Source: Algibacter_G agarivorans
Lineage (GTDB): Bacteria > Bacteroidota > Bacteroidia > Flavobacteriales > Flavobacteriaceae
Length of the DNA stretch: 64,000 nucleotides
NCBI RefSeq assembly: GCF_039543245.1
Contig: NZ_BAABJJ010000010.1
Location: 62,001 to 126,000 of the forward strand
Direction: 5' to 3'
Positions 62,435-64,000 of the stretch are shown piece by piece. The position numbers and the translations under genes are program-made. Below the pieces are notes generated by a model, which was not told the DNA's origin, searched no databases, and worked only from the letters and a program-made list of their open reading frames with translations. Numbering within the stretch: position 1 is the stretch's first letter; each line of letters starts with the position of its first letter.

Positions 62435-63579
62435 AGAAAATATTAAGAATATTGATTTTAATTCTAATAATGTGGGGTTTTCCTACATTTGCGCTTTTCT
62501 ATATAAGTATAGGGTTAGGTGCACTTACTAGTTATATAACAATCCTTCTATTACTGATTTATTTCGTGTTTTTCGTCGATAATTACAGAAAACCGTTATT
62601 GCCATTTATTTTTTTGGGTATTACATATTACACTATTTCTGGTATCCAGTTTTTGCCAACATACGGATTTGTAGAAGATTACCTTGTGTTTTTTATAAAA
62701 TTCATCATTGTTGTTGTCTGTTGCACTGAAGTCGCAAAGGATTCTAAAATAGAAGAAATATTTATCGTTACCATTTTTGGTGCTTTAAGTATAGTTTTAC
62801 ATGCTACAATATTTCCAAATATAGATGCTACTTTCGGTGATACTTATGGACGATTTAGTGGCTTCTACTTAAATCCAAATTACGCAGCTATTACTAGCCT
62901 TATTGGTTTTAGTTTAAGTTATGGAATAAAAAGCGTCAAGTTAAAATTAATTGGCCAACTTGTATTTTCATTCGCAGGTATATTAACTATGTCACGATAT
63001 TTTCTTTTAATATGGATACTCACTAATATAGTTGCCGCTGTGATGAATAGAAGAAATTTATTAGCTCCTATTTTAGGTGTCATAGTACTTTCTTTTGTTT
63101 TGTTTTCAGGGGCAATTAAACTTAACACAGCAAGATTTGAGGCTTGGCAAAGTGTTTTTAGTGATGATGAGGAAGTTAAAACAGAAACATTTAATGACGA
63201 CAATCGACAAGATACTTGGGCTACCTATACAGACATTATATTAAGGAAACCCTTTTTTGGAAATGGTTACCGCAAATTACAAGGAGGATATTTTGGATTA
63301 GCAGCAGGTGTTCATAATCTATATTTATTAGTACTAGGAGAAGCTGGTATCATTGCTTTTGTGTTTTTTATGTGGATTGTTCTTTTTCTTTTAATCAAAA
63401 GTATCCAATACTATCGGTATAACTTTTATTATATTTTTCTAGCAATTGTTTTAGCAACATCTTTTCTTGTAGGTCATACCTATTTCGAAAAATATTCTAC
63501 TATATTTATCTCAATTTTTTTATATCTAAAATTATTGGATCATGGTAATGAAAGGAAAAGCGAACAAGCGTTACAATAG
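62431..63579 (+). CDS. Wzy-like O-antigen polymerase / ligase
   Basis: A membrane protein of 382 residues with about ten helices and a large periplasmic loop (about 225-290; DDNRQDTWATYTDIILRKPFFGNGY), which contains the usual Wzy_C/O-antigen ligase features and GAGVHNLYLLVLGEAGI-like residues. It should join repeat units carried by the flippase upstream. The start codon is TTG, overlapping the stop of the flippase (TTGA), so the two are translationally coupled. Confidence 0.85.
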   Translation: MKKILRILILILIMWGFPTFALFYISIGLGALTSYITILLLLIYFVFFVDNYRKPLLPFIFLGITYYTISGIQFLPTYGFVEDYLVFFIKFIIVVVCCTEVAKDSKIEEIFIVTIFGALSIVLHATIFPNIDATFGDTYGRFSGFYLNPNYAAITSLIGFSLSYGIKSVKLKLIGQLVFSFAGILTMSRYFLLIWILTNIVAAVMNRRNLLAPILGVIVLSFVLFSGAIKLNTARFEAWQSVFSDDEEVKTETFNDDNRQDTWATYTDIILRKPFFGNGYRKLQGGYFGLAAGVHNLYLLVLGEAGIIAFVFFMWIVLFLLIKSIQYYRYNFYYIFLAIVLATSFLVGHTYFEKYSTIFISIFLYLKLLDHGNERKSEQALQ

Positions 63580-63584
63580 AAATT

Positions 63585-64000
63585 ATGACTAATAAGAAAA
63601 CAAATGTTATTTTTATTTTACCATCGTTGGCTGCTGGTGGAGCAGAGCGCGTCATGTCTTATATTGCGCAAAATATTAATAATCAAAAATATAATGTAAC
63701 CTTAGTTGTTATAGGTTTTAAAAAGGATAATGCTTTTGAGGTCAATAACATAGAAGTAAAGTACCTTAATAAACCTCGTGTGGTAACTAGCATAGTTGAT
63801 TGCGTATTCTTATTCAAACGCTTAAAACCTAAAATTGTAGTTAGCGCGCTTTCAAATTTAAATGCCTATATGGGATATATTTCTATATTATTCCCAAAAT
63901 GCAAATTTATAGGTAGAGAGGTAAATATAGGAAGCGTTTTAAAAGACCACCCTGAAGAAAATAACAGATACTATCCTTCATTCATAAATAAATATGGTTA
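63585..64000 (+). CDS. GT4-family glycosyltransferase, 3' end cut by window edge
   Basis: Starts at the ATG at 63585, 5 bp after the polymerase stop, and runs off the window with 138 codons seen. The N-terminal IFILPSLAAGGAERVMSYIA closely matches the first block of the gene at 59981, so it is another GT-B glycosyltransferase of family 4. KFIGREVNIGSVLKDHPEE follows, as in relatives. It belongs to the same operon; further genes probably continue past the window. Confidence 0.88.
   Translation, partial: MTNKKTNVIFILPSLAAGGAERVMSYIAQNINNQKYNVTLVVIGFKKDNAFEVNNIEVKYLNKPRVVTSIVDCVFLFKRLKPKIVVSALSNLNAYMGYISILFPKCKFIGREVNIGSVLKDHPEENNRYYPSFINKYG

Overview
The window comes from an AT-rich member of the Bacteroidetes, almost certainly a marine-type flavobacterium (Flavobacteriaceae). 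The evidence is a PorX-type response regulator/PglZ protein (a type IX secretion regulator), the fused LpxC-FabZ protein, a bifunctional HisIE and HisB, a PhoX/DUF839 phosphatase, TonB/CarboxypepD-type outer membrane proteins, promoters that fit the Bacteroidetes -33 TTTG / -7 TAnnTTTG pattern, and almost no Shine-Dalgarno sequences.

Layout. 1-871: 3'-truncated PhoX-like phosphatase. 1.0-6.0 kb (minus): leucine operon leuC-leuD-leuA-like-leuB with a clear promoter and terminator. 6.2-9.3 kb: small housekeeping genes (thioesterase, DUF2461, TruA-like enzyme, small membrane protein). 9.35-17.8 kb (minus): complete histidine operon hisG-D-C-B-H-A-F-IE, preceded by a classical peptide attenuator (17-codon leader with four His codons, antiterminator and terminator). 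Its gene junctions carry palindromic repeats, and two of them carry GIY-YIG nuclease genes bracketed by these repeats. 17.9-28.7 kb (minus): prohibitin-like protein, vWA protein, fabG, sucD, then the lipid A block lpxD-lpxC/fabZ-lpxA with efp and a second LpxD-like gene, and an HD hydrolase. 28.9-35.6 kb: porX, tsaE, small membrane/secreted proteins, a TonB-type outer membrane protein, alanine dehydrogenase.

35.6-64 kb is a surface polysaccharide region interrupted by proline dehydrogenase and aroB. It holds an initiating sugar phosphotransferase, two CapD/PglF-type 4,6-dehydratases, a PglE-like aminotransferase, Wza and Wzc export proteins, an AsnB-type amidotransferase, a lipoprotein pectate-lyase-like enzyme, UDP-GlcA 4-epimerase, WbpP-like epimerase, UDP-glucose dehydrogenase, WbpO/TviB-like UDP-HexNAc dehydrogenase, an MBOAT/SGNH O-acylation pair, a MurJ-type flippase, a Wzy-like polymerase and two GT4 glycosyltransferases. 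Together these predict an acidic, uronic-acid-containing, possibly amidated and O-acetylated polymer. A broken MBOAT gene and an eroded IS982 transposase mark past rearrangement at 56.4-57.1 kb.

The most interesting structures are (i) the two GIY-YIG genes framed by inverted CTGAA..TTCAG hairpins inside the his operon, with solo repeat pairs and single repeats at other his junctions, which look like a REPIN-like repeat system with a candidate nuclease; (ii) the his attenuator; (iii) an intergenic repeat that has become part of the HisIE reading frame; and (iv) a lyase placed among the genes making its probable substrate. No tRNA, rRNA or CRISPR array was recognised.
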